Source: Enterobacterales bacterium (GTDB lineage Bacteria > Pseudomonadota > Gammaproteobacteria > Enterobacterales > Succinivibrionaceae). From it: a stretch of DNA of 15,438 nucleotides. Shown here piece after piece: positions 7,374 to 13,994 of the stretch. The position numbers and the translations under genes were made by a program. The first letter of the stretch is position 1. The number at the start of each line of letters is the position of its first letter. The DNA is taken from NCBI GenBank assembly GCA_900768635.1, contig CAAGDP010000078.1, positions 1-15,438 on the forward strand, in the 5' to 3' direction. Under the pieces are notes generated by a model. The model had not been told where the DNA came from and made no database searches. It saw only the letters and a list, made by a program, of their open reading frames with translations.

Positions 7374-9327
7374 TAAAATTCTTAAGACTATCGATATGTG
7401 GAATATTTTTAGCTTGATTTCTGGTTACTCGATCCTCGGGGCTTATTTTGTCGCTGTATTTAGGTGTCTCGTAAGCAACTCTTCTATTAAACTCAGGATC
7501 GAAAAAATACAAAGGTTGTTCGCCAAAGATTGGCGGATGGCCAGCAGAGAATATCAACATCTTGCCAGCTTCCTTTATCATTCCTTCTGGGGTTTTGACT
7601 GCACCTGGTAATGCTTTAACTTCGCCAGGAGTGAGCAATCTTCTCTGAGTTTCCTGGATCGAGTATGAGAATGTGGCTTTTAGTCCGGCACCGTTTTTAG
7701 TTTTAACTTCCCGGACAACAGTAGTGTCGCCGGTCATTCTGCTGATGTAGTCGCAAGTATCGTCCTTAATCGCCGGGAAACAGTTCTGGATATGGCAGTT
7801 AGATGTGATTGATTCATCCTTACCGTATGCGGAATACAGTTGACCTAAATCTTGAGTGATCAGATAACATTTGATTCCATAACCTGCTACGAATGCTAAC
7901 GATTCCTGTACTATGTCCATCTTTCCTAATGCAGGAAATTCATCCAGCATCATTAACAGTCTATATGTGTATGTTTTGACAGCTTTACCATGGTCAAATT
8001 CCATCTTGTCAACTAGAAGTCTCATACACATGCACACAAAGATTCTAAGAATTGGTCTTATACGTCCTTTATCAGAAGGTTGAGAAATTAGGTAGAGACT
8101 AAGAGGCATCTTGCAATTCATTAGATCTCTGATAGAAAAGTCAGAGTCGCTGACGTTATTCGCAACGATAGGATCTCTGTAGAGTGATAAGTGCGATTTA
8201 ACAGTTGAAAGAACAGAACCGGCTTCATCATCTGGACGATCTAGCATATCCTTACCGGCAGCTCTGATAATATCATTAGGAGAACTGGACATTTCTTGCC
8301 ACAATGATTTGATATCCTTACTATTAGCCAATAAATAGTCGATAGTCGATAGATTTGCTTTGAGATATCTTTCATCGGGTTTTGGTAACTTCAAATTCTC
8401 TCTTACTTTATACAGGACGAATAGAATCAGTCCGGTGTAAAGTGCAAAGGCTGTTTTTTTCCAGTGTCCGTCGGCACCATCCAGGCCTTTTCCGTCAGGA
8501 TCAACAATCATCTGCGCTAGATTCTGCACATCGCCAATCGCATTAGGGGAATCAAGTCTTATTTCATCTAGAGGATTCCAGTGAGCTGAAGTATCAGAAG
8601 CAAATTCAAGACGTATACACCTACTGCCAAGCACATTTTTTCTATAACCGGCAGTCAAGGCCCACAATTCTCCCTTGATATCGTTAGCAACTACAGAATG
8701 ACCCCAGCTCAACATAGTCGGAACTACCAGACCAACGCCTTTACCAGAACGTGTTGGGGCAAAACAAAGTACATGTTCAGGTCCTGAATGGGTCAGATAA
8801 TGGAATTTATTTCTATCATCTCGATAGGCGCCAACATATACCACCGGATCTGTAGTAGCTGGTGATTTGTAAATTGTTTTACGACCTTTTTTTCGTGCCT
8901 GAATTAGTCCGGCAGCAATTATGTCATCTTCATTGCTCCAACGAGCAGAACCATGCAGATATTTATCTCCTCTAAGTTTCTGTTGCAGAATCATCTTCAC
9001 AACAACAAGAAAAATAAAAGCCATCATTAAAGCACCCAACAGGATATACTCTGCATTTTCAAAAATCGCAGGATATTGACTGTGCCAATTCAGCTCCCAC
9101 TCAAAGAACTTCCAGGGTGCATAGAGATGATTATTATTAGGACCTAGTGCCGGATGATAACTGAAAGCATCTGCTATGTACTGTGTAGCTCCAAACATAC
9201 CGCCCAAAGCAGACAAACTTAAAACTACTAAAGCAACTAAAGGATTAAGTTGATTCTCCTGTTTCTTTTTCTCATATCGGGCAGGATCGGCACGGTTATC
9301 ATACTTGGGATCAAAGTTATTCTTCAT
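7336..9327 (-). CDS. traG: Type IV coupling protein TraG (VirD4 family)
   Basis: This is the inner-membrane ATPase that brings the relaxosome to the type IV secretion channel. Two N-terminal membrane segments (about 30-51 and 92-114) flank a periplasmic loop. Walker A is APTRSGKG (190-197, Lys196). Walker B is LLMMLDEFPALG, with Asp462 and Glu463. A TQDLGQL motif, as in other TraG/VirD4 proteins, lies about 30 residues later. Its 663 aa compares with 635 in RP4. I chose ATG 9327 rather than an in-frame GTG at 9348 because GGAG lies seven bases ahead of the ATG. With this start it overlaps the upstream gene by 11 bases. It is placed between the relaxase and traF, as in RP4. The transport partner (Trb proteins) is missing from this window. 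Confidence 0.96.
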   Translation of the reverse strand: MKNNFDPKYDNRADPARYEKKKQENQLNPLVALVVLSLSALGGMFGATQYIADAFSYHPALGPNNNHLYAPWKFFEWELNWHSQYPAIFENAEYILLGALMMAFIFLVVVKMILQQKLRGDKYLHGSARWSNEDDIIAAGLIQARKKGRKTIYKSPATTDPVVYVGAYRDDRNKFHYLTHSGPEHVLCFAPTRSGKGVGLVVPTMLSWGHSVVANDIKGELWALTAGYRKNVLGSRCIRLEFASDTSAHWNPLDEIRLDSPNAIGDVQNLAQMIVDPDGKGLDGADGHWKKTAFALYTGLILFVLYKVRENLKLPKPDERYLKANLSTIDYLLANSKDIKSLWQEMSSSPNDIIRAAGKDMLDRPDDEAGSVLSTVKSHLSLYRDPIVANNVSDSDFSIRDLMNCKMPLSLYLISQPSDKGRIRPILRIFVCMCMRLLVDKMEFDHGKAVKTYTYRLLMMLDEFPALGKMDIVQESLAFVAGYGIKCYLITQDLGQLYSAYGKDESITSNCHIQNCFPAIKDDTCDYISRMTGDTTVVREVKTKNGAGLKATFSYSIQETQRRLLTPGEVKALPGAVKTPEGMIKEAGKMLIFSAGHPPIFGEQPLYFFDPEFNRRVAYETPKYSDKISPEDRVTRNQAKNIPHIDSLKNFNEKKNDENATKN

Positions 9328-9673
9328 CTGGCATCTCCAATCTGTCACAGTAAGTTACAGCATCAACAGGATTATCACTGTCATAGATCACAGCAAACAT
9401 CTCTTTACAATAACATTTCAATACAAGCGCATTGCCGTACCAATTCGCCATCGGACATTTTAGACAGCTCACATTGGCATCTGGACGTAACTTCTCGTCA
9501 ATCCGGTTTAGTGCAGGATGGACCAAATCCTGATGTTCTGACGTAATCTCTTCTTGTTGATCTGGGACAGGAATGTCTTCCATCTGCTCTGATTCAAGAA
9601 GATTGCTCAATGCTGAAAGACTAGCTAACTCATCTTCTAATTCTGAATTAATTTCTTTTTCAATTTCTGCCAT
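9317..9673 (-). CDS. Acidic, Cys-rich 118-aa protein between relaxase and coupling protein
   Basis: I do not recognise a named family. Residues 1-60 are strongly acidic and probably helical. The C-terminal half carries a cysteine pattern: CLKC (70-73), then CYC about 14 residues later, then a final Cys near 108. The pattern CxxC-x14-CxC-x18-C is suggestive of a metal- or zinc-binding knuckle. ATG 9673 shares one base with the traI stop (TAATG) and has GGAG seven bases ahead. Its own stop overlaps traG. Being locked between traI and traG suggests a relaxosome or coupling role. RP4 has an acidic protein of similar size, TraH, encoded inside the traI 3' end, which stabilises the relaxosome. This gene could be a positional equivalent with its own reading frame, but homology is unproven. 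Confidence 0.8.
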   Translation of the reverse strand: MAEIEKEINSELEDELASLSALSNLLESEQMEDIPVPDQQEEITSEHQDLVHPALNRIDEKLRPDANVSCLKCPMANWYGNALVLKCYCKEMFAVIYDSDNPVDAVTYCDRLEMPDEE

Positions 9674-11232
9674 TAAATACTCCTGCTTCTTTTCTTTTGA
9701 ATTTTCTCTTTATTCTCTACCTGATGTTTTCCAAGCATCACCAAGGAGGCTTTCTTGATAGCGTTAATTATTCGAGATATCATTTGCTTCCTTCTAATCA
9801 TCTTCATCTTTTTTTCTTTTTTCTTGATGTATTCTGAAATGCCGGAATCCAGGATCTGCAATTCTGGATTTCCTATTTTTCGGAAACCTTTCCAGTTAAT
9901 TTTTTTCTTAACATCTTGAATAAGAACACCTGCAGGGGAAACTCTGATAAAGTGATTAGATGTACGATAAATGCGAGTACCGTTTTTTGTAATATAGACG
10001 GGTTTGAGAGCAGACTCTAAACGCTGAGTAATTTTCTTCTGTAAAGCTATTGATATCTTTCGTTGCTGTTGACTTTCCAGAATTGCAATAGCATCAGGAT
10101 CTCCCTGTTTAGCTTTACTATGTAAAAATCCGCGCCAGGTACTTTGTTCTGCAATCTGTCGATTTTTGAATTTGACCGCAATTGTCAGAGCTTGCCTCTC
10201 TTCAGAAATACGTGCCTTAAGCTTGTTATACAGCATTTTCTTCATCGAAGGGGACAGCATAGAAGTGCGTATTGTCTCAAAGTCTTTCTTACTATTTGCA
10301 TAAAGCTCATTGAGATATTCTCTTTTAGCTTGCCAGAATTTCTCTTTTCGGTTTTTATAATCCGAATTTTCCTTTGACTTCAAGTATTCATCCCACAATC
10401 GTTTGTAATTATCGTTAGCTTTAATTTTGGCAGTGCGTCCTAGCTCCTGATTAAGTGGATCTGCTTCAGGCGTAGTAGCATCTGGAAAATTGCCAAAAGA
10501 TTTTTCAAGATTTTTCAAAGAGAACTTTCTATCAACAGTTGAAGCTTTAACTGAGTAAGTACCATCGGTAAAGATTAAGCCATTTCCTCTTTTCTTAACC
10601 GCTATCTGATTATCTTGGCATATCTGCAGATACTCTTTCCAAGTCCTGGCATTTTTCAAAGTGTCTATTTTTCTTATCTTAGAGCATAGAGTTTCTTCTC
10701 CACTCATTCTTTCAGCTGTATCAATAATATTCTGACTGCGAGTCTTCGCAGATCGGTGATTGTCTTGACGTAAACCGAATTGTTTTTCGATATCAGCAAC
10801 GGCATCAGCCATGACCTTCCATAAATGATAAGGATCTACATTTCTTCCAGTCTCAGGATCTATCTTATTGATAGCTATGTGAATATGCGGATGATCAGTA
10901 TCACCATGAACAACACTGATACGTTGGTGCTTATCCATTCCAATTTTTTTGCAAAATTCGTCTTCAATCTGCTTAAGTTGTTCAGTTGTGAGATTGTCTT
11001 CTGAGTGATAACTCAAAAGAACATGTAGTGTTTTACATCTTTTAGAGCGATGATTTTTTTCCTGAGTAAGTAAGATCTCTTTAACAGCATCTTGAAATTC
11101 AAGAGCTTTACAATTTGTTACTCTGACCTGACCAACTCTCAGATCATTACTCTGAGTGTCAGTAAGATACTCAGCCAGACGCCCAAAGTTATCTTTTCTC
11201 AAGGCTTTCAAAGTGATTTCTTTTGCTATCAT
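9673..11232 (-). CDS. traI: MOBP-type relaxase TraI (RP4-like)
   Basis: This protein nicks oriT, stays bound to the 5' end and pilots the strand into the recipient. Starting at ATG 11232, the catalytic Tyr is residue 22 (LAEYLTDTQS). Ser74 lies in LLSYHS. The metal motif HGDTDHPHIHIAINKI has His109, His116 and His118. These numbers equal the known RP4 TraI residues Tyr22, Ser74 and His116, and the N-terminus MIAK matches RP4. This supports the ATG over an in-frame TTG at 11250. At 519 aa it is shorter than RP4 TraI (732). The C-terminal third is basic, with a region (about 400-460) of IYRTSNHFIRVSPAG type followed by a Lys/Arg-rich tail. The gene is first in a tight series, traI-118aa-traG-traF-traE. 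A palindrome lies just upstream. Confidence 0.96.
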   Translation of the reverse strand: MIAKEITLKALRKDNFGRLAEYLTDTQSNDLRVGQVRVTNCKALEFQDAVKEILLTQEKNHRSKRCKTLHVLLSYHSEDNLTTEQLKQIEDEFCKKIGMDKHQRISVVHGDTDHPHIHIAINKIDPETGRNVDPYHLWKVMADAVADIEKQFGLRQDNHRSAKTRSQNIIDTAERMSGEETLCSKIRKIDTLKNARTWKEYLQICQDNQIAVKKRGNGLIFTDGTYSVKASTVDRKFSLKNLEKSFGNFPDATTPEADPLNQELGRTAKIKANDNYKRLWDEYLKSKENSDYKNRKEKFWQAKREYLNELYANSKKDFETIRTSMLSPSMKKMLYNKLKARISEERQALTIAVKFKNRQIAEQSTWRGFLHSKAKQGDPDAIAILESQQQRKISIALQKKITQRLESALKPVYITKNGTRIYRTSNHFIRVSPAGVLIQDVKKKINWKGFRKIGNPELQILDSGISEYIKKKEKKMKMIRRKQMISRIINAIKKASLVMLGKHQVENKEKIQKKRSRSI

Positions 11233-11251
11233 TCTGTCTTTCAAATTCAAA

Positions 11252-11271
11252 AAGTTTAGCCAGCTAAACTT
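11252..11271. promoter_or_regulatory. Perfect palindrome resembling a KorB operator, between traJ and traI
   Basis: AAGTTTAGCCAGCTAAACTT has 9-base perfect arms around a central CA. The half-sites TTTAGC and GCTAAA are those of the IncP KorB operator (TTTAGC-S-GCTAAA), but the centre is two bases rather than one. A KorB homologue is encoded at 13991-14821. The site lies 20 bases upstream of the traI start. On the minus strand the hairpin is followed by TTTTTG, so it could instead be a weak terminator or attenuator after traJ. The nearly absent loop argues somewhat against that. Confidence 0.5.
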
Positions 11272-11274
11272 AAA

Positions 11275-12006
11275 TTACACAATACCTTTTAAAATTTCTC
11301 TTCCTTTAGATTGTAGTAATAGTGCTTTTTCTACAACTTTATATACAGTTTTTGCATTGCTAATAAAGGGTCGGGAACTGATATGGTGTATTCGATTTGG
11401 TGAAAAAATGTATTTAATTATTCCTTTGATGCGTCCCAAATCCGCAACTACTGATAGGATATCTTCTCCGACCTGTATAGATTCGCGACCTTGCGGATAA
11501 TTCCCTGTACCTAGATATCTGAGATATGCTGATAACGATAAACAACATAGTCTGCTTTTATCCAAAAGCATCTGTTTTTCTGTCTCTGTAACACGTAATT
11601 TAAGCATGCAATTTAAAGAATCATCATTCCTAGATTCATCGATTATTTTTATTGCTGGCATAGAAGACGCTTGATTCATCGACTCTTCAATTACTAATAG
11701 TTGTGTAAGTAAATCATTTAATCTTTTCTGAACAGTGTCATATCCCCAAAATCTTACCTCTGGAGGTCTTCTGTCTGGATCAGTGGTTGCGTATAGCTTT
11801 AGCTGCCAGGCAAAATCATTAGCTTTTTTCATCTGAACATTTTTCATATTTCTACAGACATTTACTCGTAAATCTCTTACAGGTTCATAAGCTAATGCAA
11901 TCTGATATAGATATTCTTGAACAGATAAATTTAGTTTTTTAGCTAAGTTTTTAATCTTTTCGATATCTTGACGACTAACTCGTATAGCAATTTGTAATCT
12001 ATTCAT
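11275..12006 (-). CDS. traJ: oriT-binding accessory protein TraJ-like, with two ribbon-helix-helix domains
   Basis: The gene lies directly beside oriT and upstream of traI, the RP4 traJ position. The protein should bind the oriT inverted repeat and recruit the relaxase. RP4 TraJ is about 123 aa, whereas this one is 243 aa. Two segments align with each other without gaps: residues 6-42 (IAIRVSRQDIEKIKNLAKKL, then LSVQEYL) and 135-171 (LKLRVTETEKQMLLDKSRLC, then LSLSAYL). Both have the beta strand plus two helices of a ribbon-helix-helix unit. The part after the second copy (DILSVVADLGRIKGIIKYIF) resembles the TraJ/MobC C-terminal region. The protein therefore looks like a fused or internally duplicated TraJ. 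The start ATG 12006 has only a weak purine stretch (AAAAAG) ahead. The gene is separated from traI by 42 bases. Confidence 0.85.
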   Translation of the reverse strand: MNRLQIAIRVSRQDIEKIKNLAKKLNLSVQEYLYQIALAYEPVRDLRVNVCRNMKNVQMKKANDFAWQLKLYATTDPDRRPPEVRFWGYDTVQKRLNDLLTQLLVIEESMNQASSMPAIKIIDESRNDDSLNCMLKLRVTETEKQMLLDKSRLCCLSLSAYLRYLGTGNYPQGRESIQVGEDILSVVADLGRIKGIIKYIFSPNRIHHISSRPFISNAKTVYKVVEKALLLQSKGREILKGIV

Positions 12007-12017
12007 ATTAACTTTTT

Positions 12018-12110
12018 AGCCTCGCAGAGCAGGATACGTTGAGCACTTAGTGCGAATAAGTCATTGCATTTGTATTTAGACTTGGTATACAAATGCCTAT
12101 CCTGCCAGTC
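12018..12110 (+). other. oriT: Origin of transfer (oriT), RP4/IncP type
   Basis: The order and content match RP4 oriT as I recall it. AGCCTCGCAGAGCAGGAT (12018-12035) is followed by CGTTGAGCAC, a short GCAC/GTGC hairpin (12043-12053) and GCGAATAAG. Next come an inverted repeat (12066-12096) and then CTATCCTG/CC, the IncP nick region, with the predicted cut between 12104 and 12105 on the plus strand. Exactly eight bases lie between the right repeat arm and the nick, as in RP4. traJ lies to the left and traK to the right, again as in RP4. The repeat arms themselves differ from RP4, which fits a diverged TraJ. The match is strong for the outer box and the nick core. The nick position is inferred by alignment. 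Confidence 0.92.
12066..12096. repeat. oriT inverted repeat (likely TraJ site)
   Basis: GCATTTGTAT (12066-12075) and ATACAAATGC (12087-12096) are perfect 10-base arms with an 11-base spacer. The right arm adjoins the eight-base segment ending at the nick, where RP4 TraJ binds. The core TTTGTAT/ATACAAA recurs in the palindrome at 12127-12149. Confidence 0.85.
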
Positions 12111-12126
12111 ATTTCTATATATAATT

Positions 12127-12155
12127 TTTGTATAGTTTTCATATACAAATACAAT
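12127..12155 (+). promoter_or_regulatory. Candidate traK-operon promoter overlapping a palindromic operator
   Basis: TTTGTATA (12127-12134) and TATACAAA (12142-12149) are perfect 8-base arms with a 7-base spacer. Overlapping them, TTGTAT (12128-12133) and TACAAT (12150-12155, five of six consensus bases) are separated by 16 bases and could be -35 and -10 elements reading toward traK. A protein bound to the palindrome would block the promoter. The same half-site occurs in the oriT repeat, so TraJ or TraK is a reasonable candidate regulator. The leader to traK would be long, about 190 bases. Confidence 0.4.
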
Positions 12156-12354
12156 AGTCGTTTTTACATAATTTCATGTTCTCTAGTAATTCTTTTATAT
12201 TTTTGTCAGGAAATTACTACGTTATTCATATAATACTATTGCAAATTTTTCTTTTATTATACAAAAGTTGTTGTTATATAATAAGTTATATATGATATAT
12301 ATCATTTATTTATAAGATTTTTTTAATAAAATACATGAGATTATACGAGGTTAT
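12156..12354. other. AT-rich leader between oriT and traK
   Basis: There is no gene here. The segment holds another TATACAAA (12258-12265), a TATAAT (12277-12282) that may be a nearer -10 for traK without a good -35, and an (AT)n run near 12283-12303. GAGG at 12347-12350 is the traK ribosome site, spaced rather close to ATG 12355. Confidence 0.45.
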
Positions 12355-12741
12355 ATGAGTATTGATGATGATTTTACAGAATTTATTAAATCTAATGATA
12401 AGTATTCTAGTCGTGCCAAAAACATCATGTTCATTCACAAATACAAGGATTGGCTGATAGAGGCCCTGAAAATTTATCCTGCTACTGTTATACATGCATA
12501 TTTTTCAGATAAAGGACTTATATCCTGCAAGATGATGACCTTTTATCAGCTGATCAAAAAATACCTCGGTAAAAATGTCAAAGAACTAAAGCTCAATTAT
12601 AAAGATCTGTTTGTTGATAGTTCCGAAACAAAACAATCTGAAAATGAATTTCATCGTATAGTAGAGAAGTCAGGATTCGCTAATTGGAACCCTGATTCAT
12701 CTCGGGTAAAGGATCTGACTATGCCAGTGGATAAAAAATAA
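12355..12741 (+). CDS. traK: oriT-binding protein TraK
   Basis: In RP4, TraK binds and bends the DNA on the leading side of oriT and raises nicking efficiency. The gene here is divergent from traJ across oriT and first in a traK-traL-traM set, as in RP4. The 128 aa (RP4 TraK 134) show the same pattern. A charged helix comes first. Then a helix-turn-helix-like stretch (about 24-72) follows, with the segment ATVIHAYFSDKGLISCKMMT corresponding to the RP4 region around its 'IWEHMHETGKVRFSYETF'. A charged linker leads to a C-terminal motif GFANWNPDSSRVKDL, matching RP4 'GFTFNPTPDKKDLL'. Overall similarity is modest, so position carries much of the assignment. Confidence 0.85.
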   Translation: MSIDDDFTEFIKSNDKYSSRAKNIMFIHKYKDWLIEALKIYPATVIHAYFSDKGLISCKMMTFYQLIKKYLGKNVKELKLNYKDLFVDSSETKQSENEFHRIVEKSGFANWNPDSSRVKDLTMPVDKK

Positions 12742-12753
12742 TAAGGATTAGTT

Positions 12754-13488
12754 ATGAAAGATGTACATATAGTGATGCAGGGCAAAGGTGGTGTAGGTAA
12801 GACTTTGATATCATCTCTCCTTACCCAATATTTCATGTCTTCGGAAAAAAAGGTTTTAGCGTTTGATGCGGATCCTATCAATCAATCTCTTTTAAGATTT
12901 AAAGGATTACCAGTTACAGCTATAAATCTGATGACCAATCAGGAAGTAGATCCACGACTATTCGATCCTATGATTGAAAAAATCTGCTCCTGTGATGAAG
13001 AAGTTATCGTTATTGACAGTGGTGCATCCTCGTTTGTACCGCTGGGTAATTATCTTATTGCATCAAGTATAATTCCTTTCTTACTTGAGAATGATTGCAA
13101 TATTTTTCTGCATTCTGTAATTGTAGGTGGTCAGGGATCTGATGACACTATCAATGGTCTTGATGCAATACTTGCAAGCTTTATGGCTTATGAACTTAGG
13201 CCAAAATTCAGTGTATGGTTAAACCCGTTCTTTTCTCCTCTGGAATTCCATGGATCTGCTTTTACTGAAACTAAATTCTACGATAAATACAGAGATAGCA
13301 TTAGCTATCTTGTAGAACTACCAGATCTTGATCCGAGGCTGTTCGGTGCAGACATTGGGGAAATGTTGAAATCTGGGCATACATTCGCAGAAGTGCGTTC
13401 CGATCCATCGCTTACAATTATGATTAAACATAGATTATTTGTTGCGCAGAAAAAATTCTTTGAGACGATTCAGAGGGCAGGCTTATGA
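12754..13488 (+). CDS. traL: TraL, ParA/MinD-type ATPase of the transfer region
   Basis: The protein has a deviant Walker A, KGGVGKT (11-17), then DADP (38-41, as in DTDP of RP4 TraL) and VIVIDSGASSFVPLGNYLI (84-102), which is nearly the RP4 TraL sequence. GGQ (about 127-130), WLNP (about 155-158) and SLTIM near the C-terminus also match. Length is 244 aa (RP4 241). The family is soluble and ParA-like. In RP4, TraL is not strictly essential, and its exact role is unclear to me. AAGGA lies seven bases before ATG 12754. The stop overlaps the traM start (ATGA). It should not be taken for the partition ATPase partner of the nearby KorB, because the closest match is TraL. Confidence 0.93.
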   Translation: MKDVHIVMQGKGGVGKTLISSLLTQYFMSSEKKVLAFDADPINQSLLRFKGLPVTAINLMTNQEVDPRLFDPMIEKICSCDEEVIVIDSGASSFVPLGNYLIASSIIPFLLENDCNIFLHSVIVGGQGSDDTINGLDAILASFMAYELRPKFSVWLNPFFSPLEFHGSAFTETKFYDKYRDSISYLVELPDLDPRLFGADIGEMLKSGHTFAEVRSDPSLTIMIKHRLFVAQKKFFETIQRAGL

Positions 13489-13994
13489 GCATTACAGATG
13501 ATAGAAGGCGCGAAATTGTACGAATTTTAGAAGATAGACACGGTATTCGTTTAGATCCTAACGATCCTGTCATTGTTGCTTACTCATTACAGATGGAAGT
13601 TGTAGAAGAGCTGGCTGATCAAGTAAATACCCTGTCTAATGCAATAGATGAAATATTTGAGAAAATCAAAAATGAAAATCAGGCCAGACTTGATACATTA
13701 GATAAGTCGCACAATGAAATTATTGATAGAGCCTCAAATAAAGCTATGGAATCAATTATTAATGAATCTAAGCAAACACGTCAGATGGCTAATGACTGCA
13801 TCATAGAAGGGCTTAATGAGACACTTAAGCTTATTAATGCTGAAATGGAATCTGGCATCAAAAATTTGAAGGATGAATTTAATCGTTCAAAAAGATTGTC
13901 AGAAATTATAATACGACTTGGAATCTTTATTGCTGGCATAATTCTGGCAACCTGCAACATTAAAGTTATTACCAGCTTATCTGGTGCAGGTTAG
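13485..13994 (+). CDS. traM: TraM-like transfer protein with coiled coil and C-terminal membrane anchor
   Basis: The N-terminus (IVRILEDRHGIRLDPNDPVIV) matches the start of RP4 TraM (EIAAKHGIAVGRDDPILI). A long helical, heptad-rich region (about 35-137) follows. One hydrophobic segment (about 141-160, IIIRLGIFIAGIILATCNI) lies near the C-terminus and would anchor the protein in the inner membrane. Length is 169 aa (RP4 145). It is coupled to traL by an ATGA overlap and is third in traK-L-M. Its stop TAG shares bases with the stop of the oppositely oriented korB gene, leaving no room for a terminator between them. RP4 TraM is described as helping transfer. The molecular task is unknown to me. 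Confidence 0.88.
   Translation: MSITDDRRREIVRILEDRHGIRLDPNDPVIVAYSLQMEVVEELADQVNTLSNAIDEIFEKIKNENQARLDTLDKSHNEIIDRASNKAMESIINESKQTRQMANDCIIEGLNETLKLINAEMESGIKNLKDEFNRSKRLSEIIIRLGIFIAGIILATCNIKVITSLSGAG

Noticed and set aside
7231..7611. Plus-strand open frame of 126 codons
   Set aside because: It lies opposite traF and the end of traG, both of which are well supported. It is an antisense shadow with no family features or ribosome site.
9328..9348. GTG start at 9348 for the coupling protein
   Set aside because: The ATG at 9327 has GGAG seven bases ahead and gives the usual short cytoplasmic N-terminus. The GTG has no ribosome site.
11233..11250. TTG start at 11250 for the relaxase
   Set aside because: Starting at ATG 11232 puts the catalytic residues at Tyr22, Ser74 and His116 exactly as in RP4 TraI, and the TTG lacks a ribosome site.
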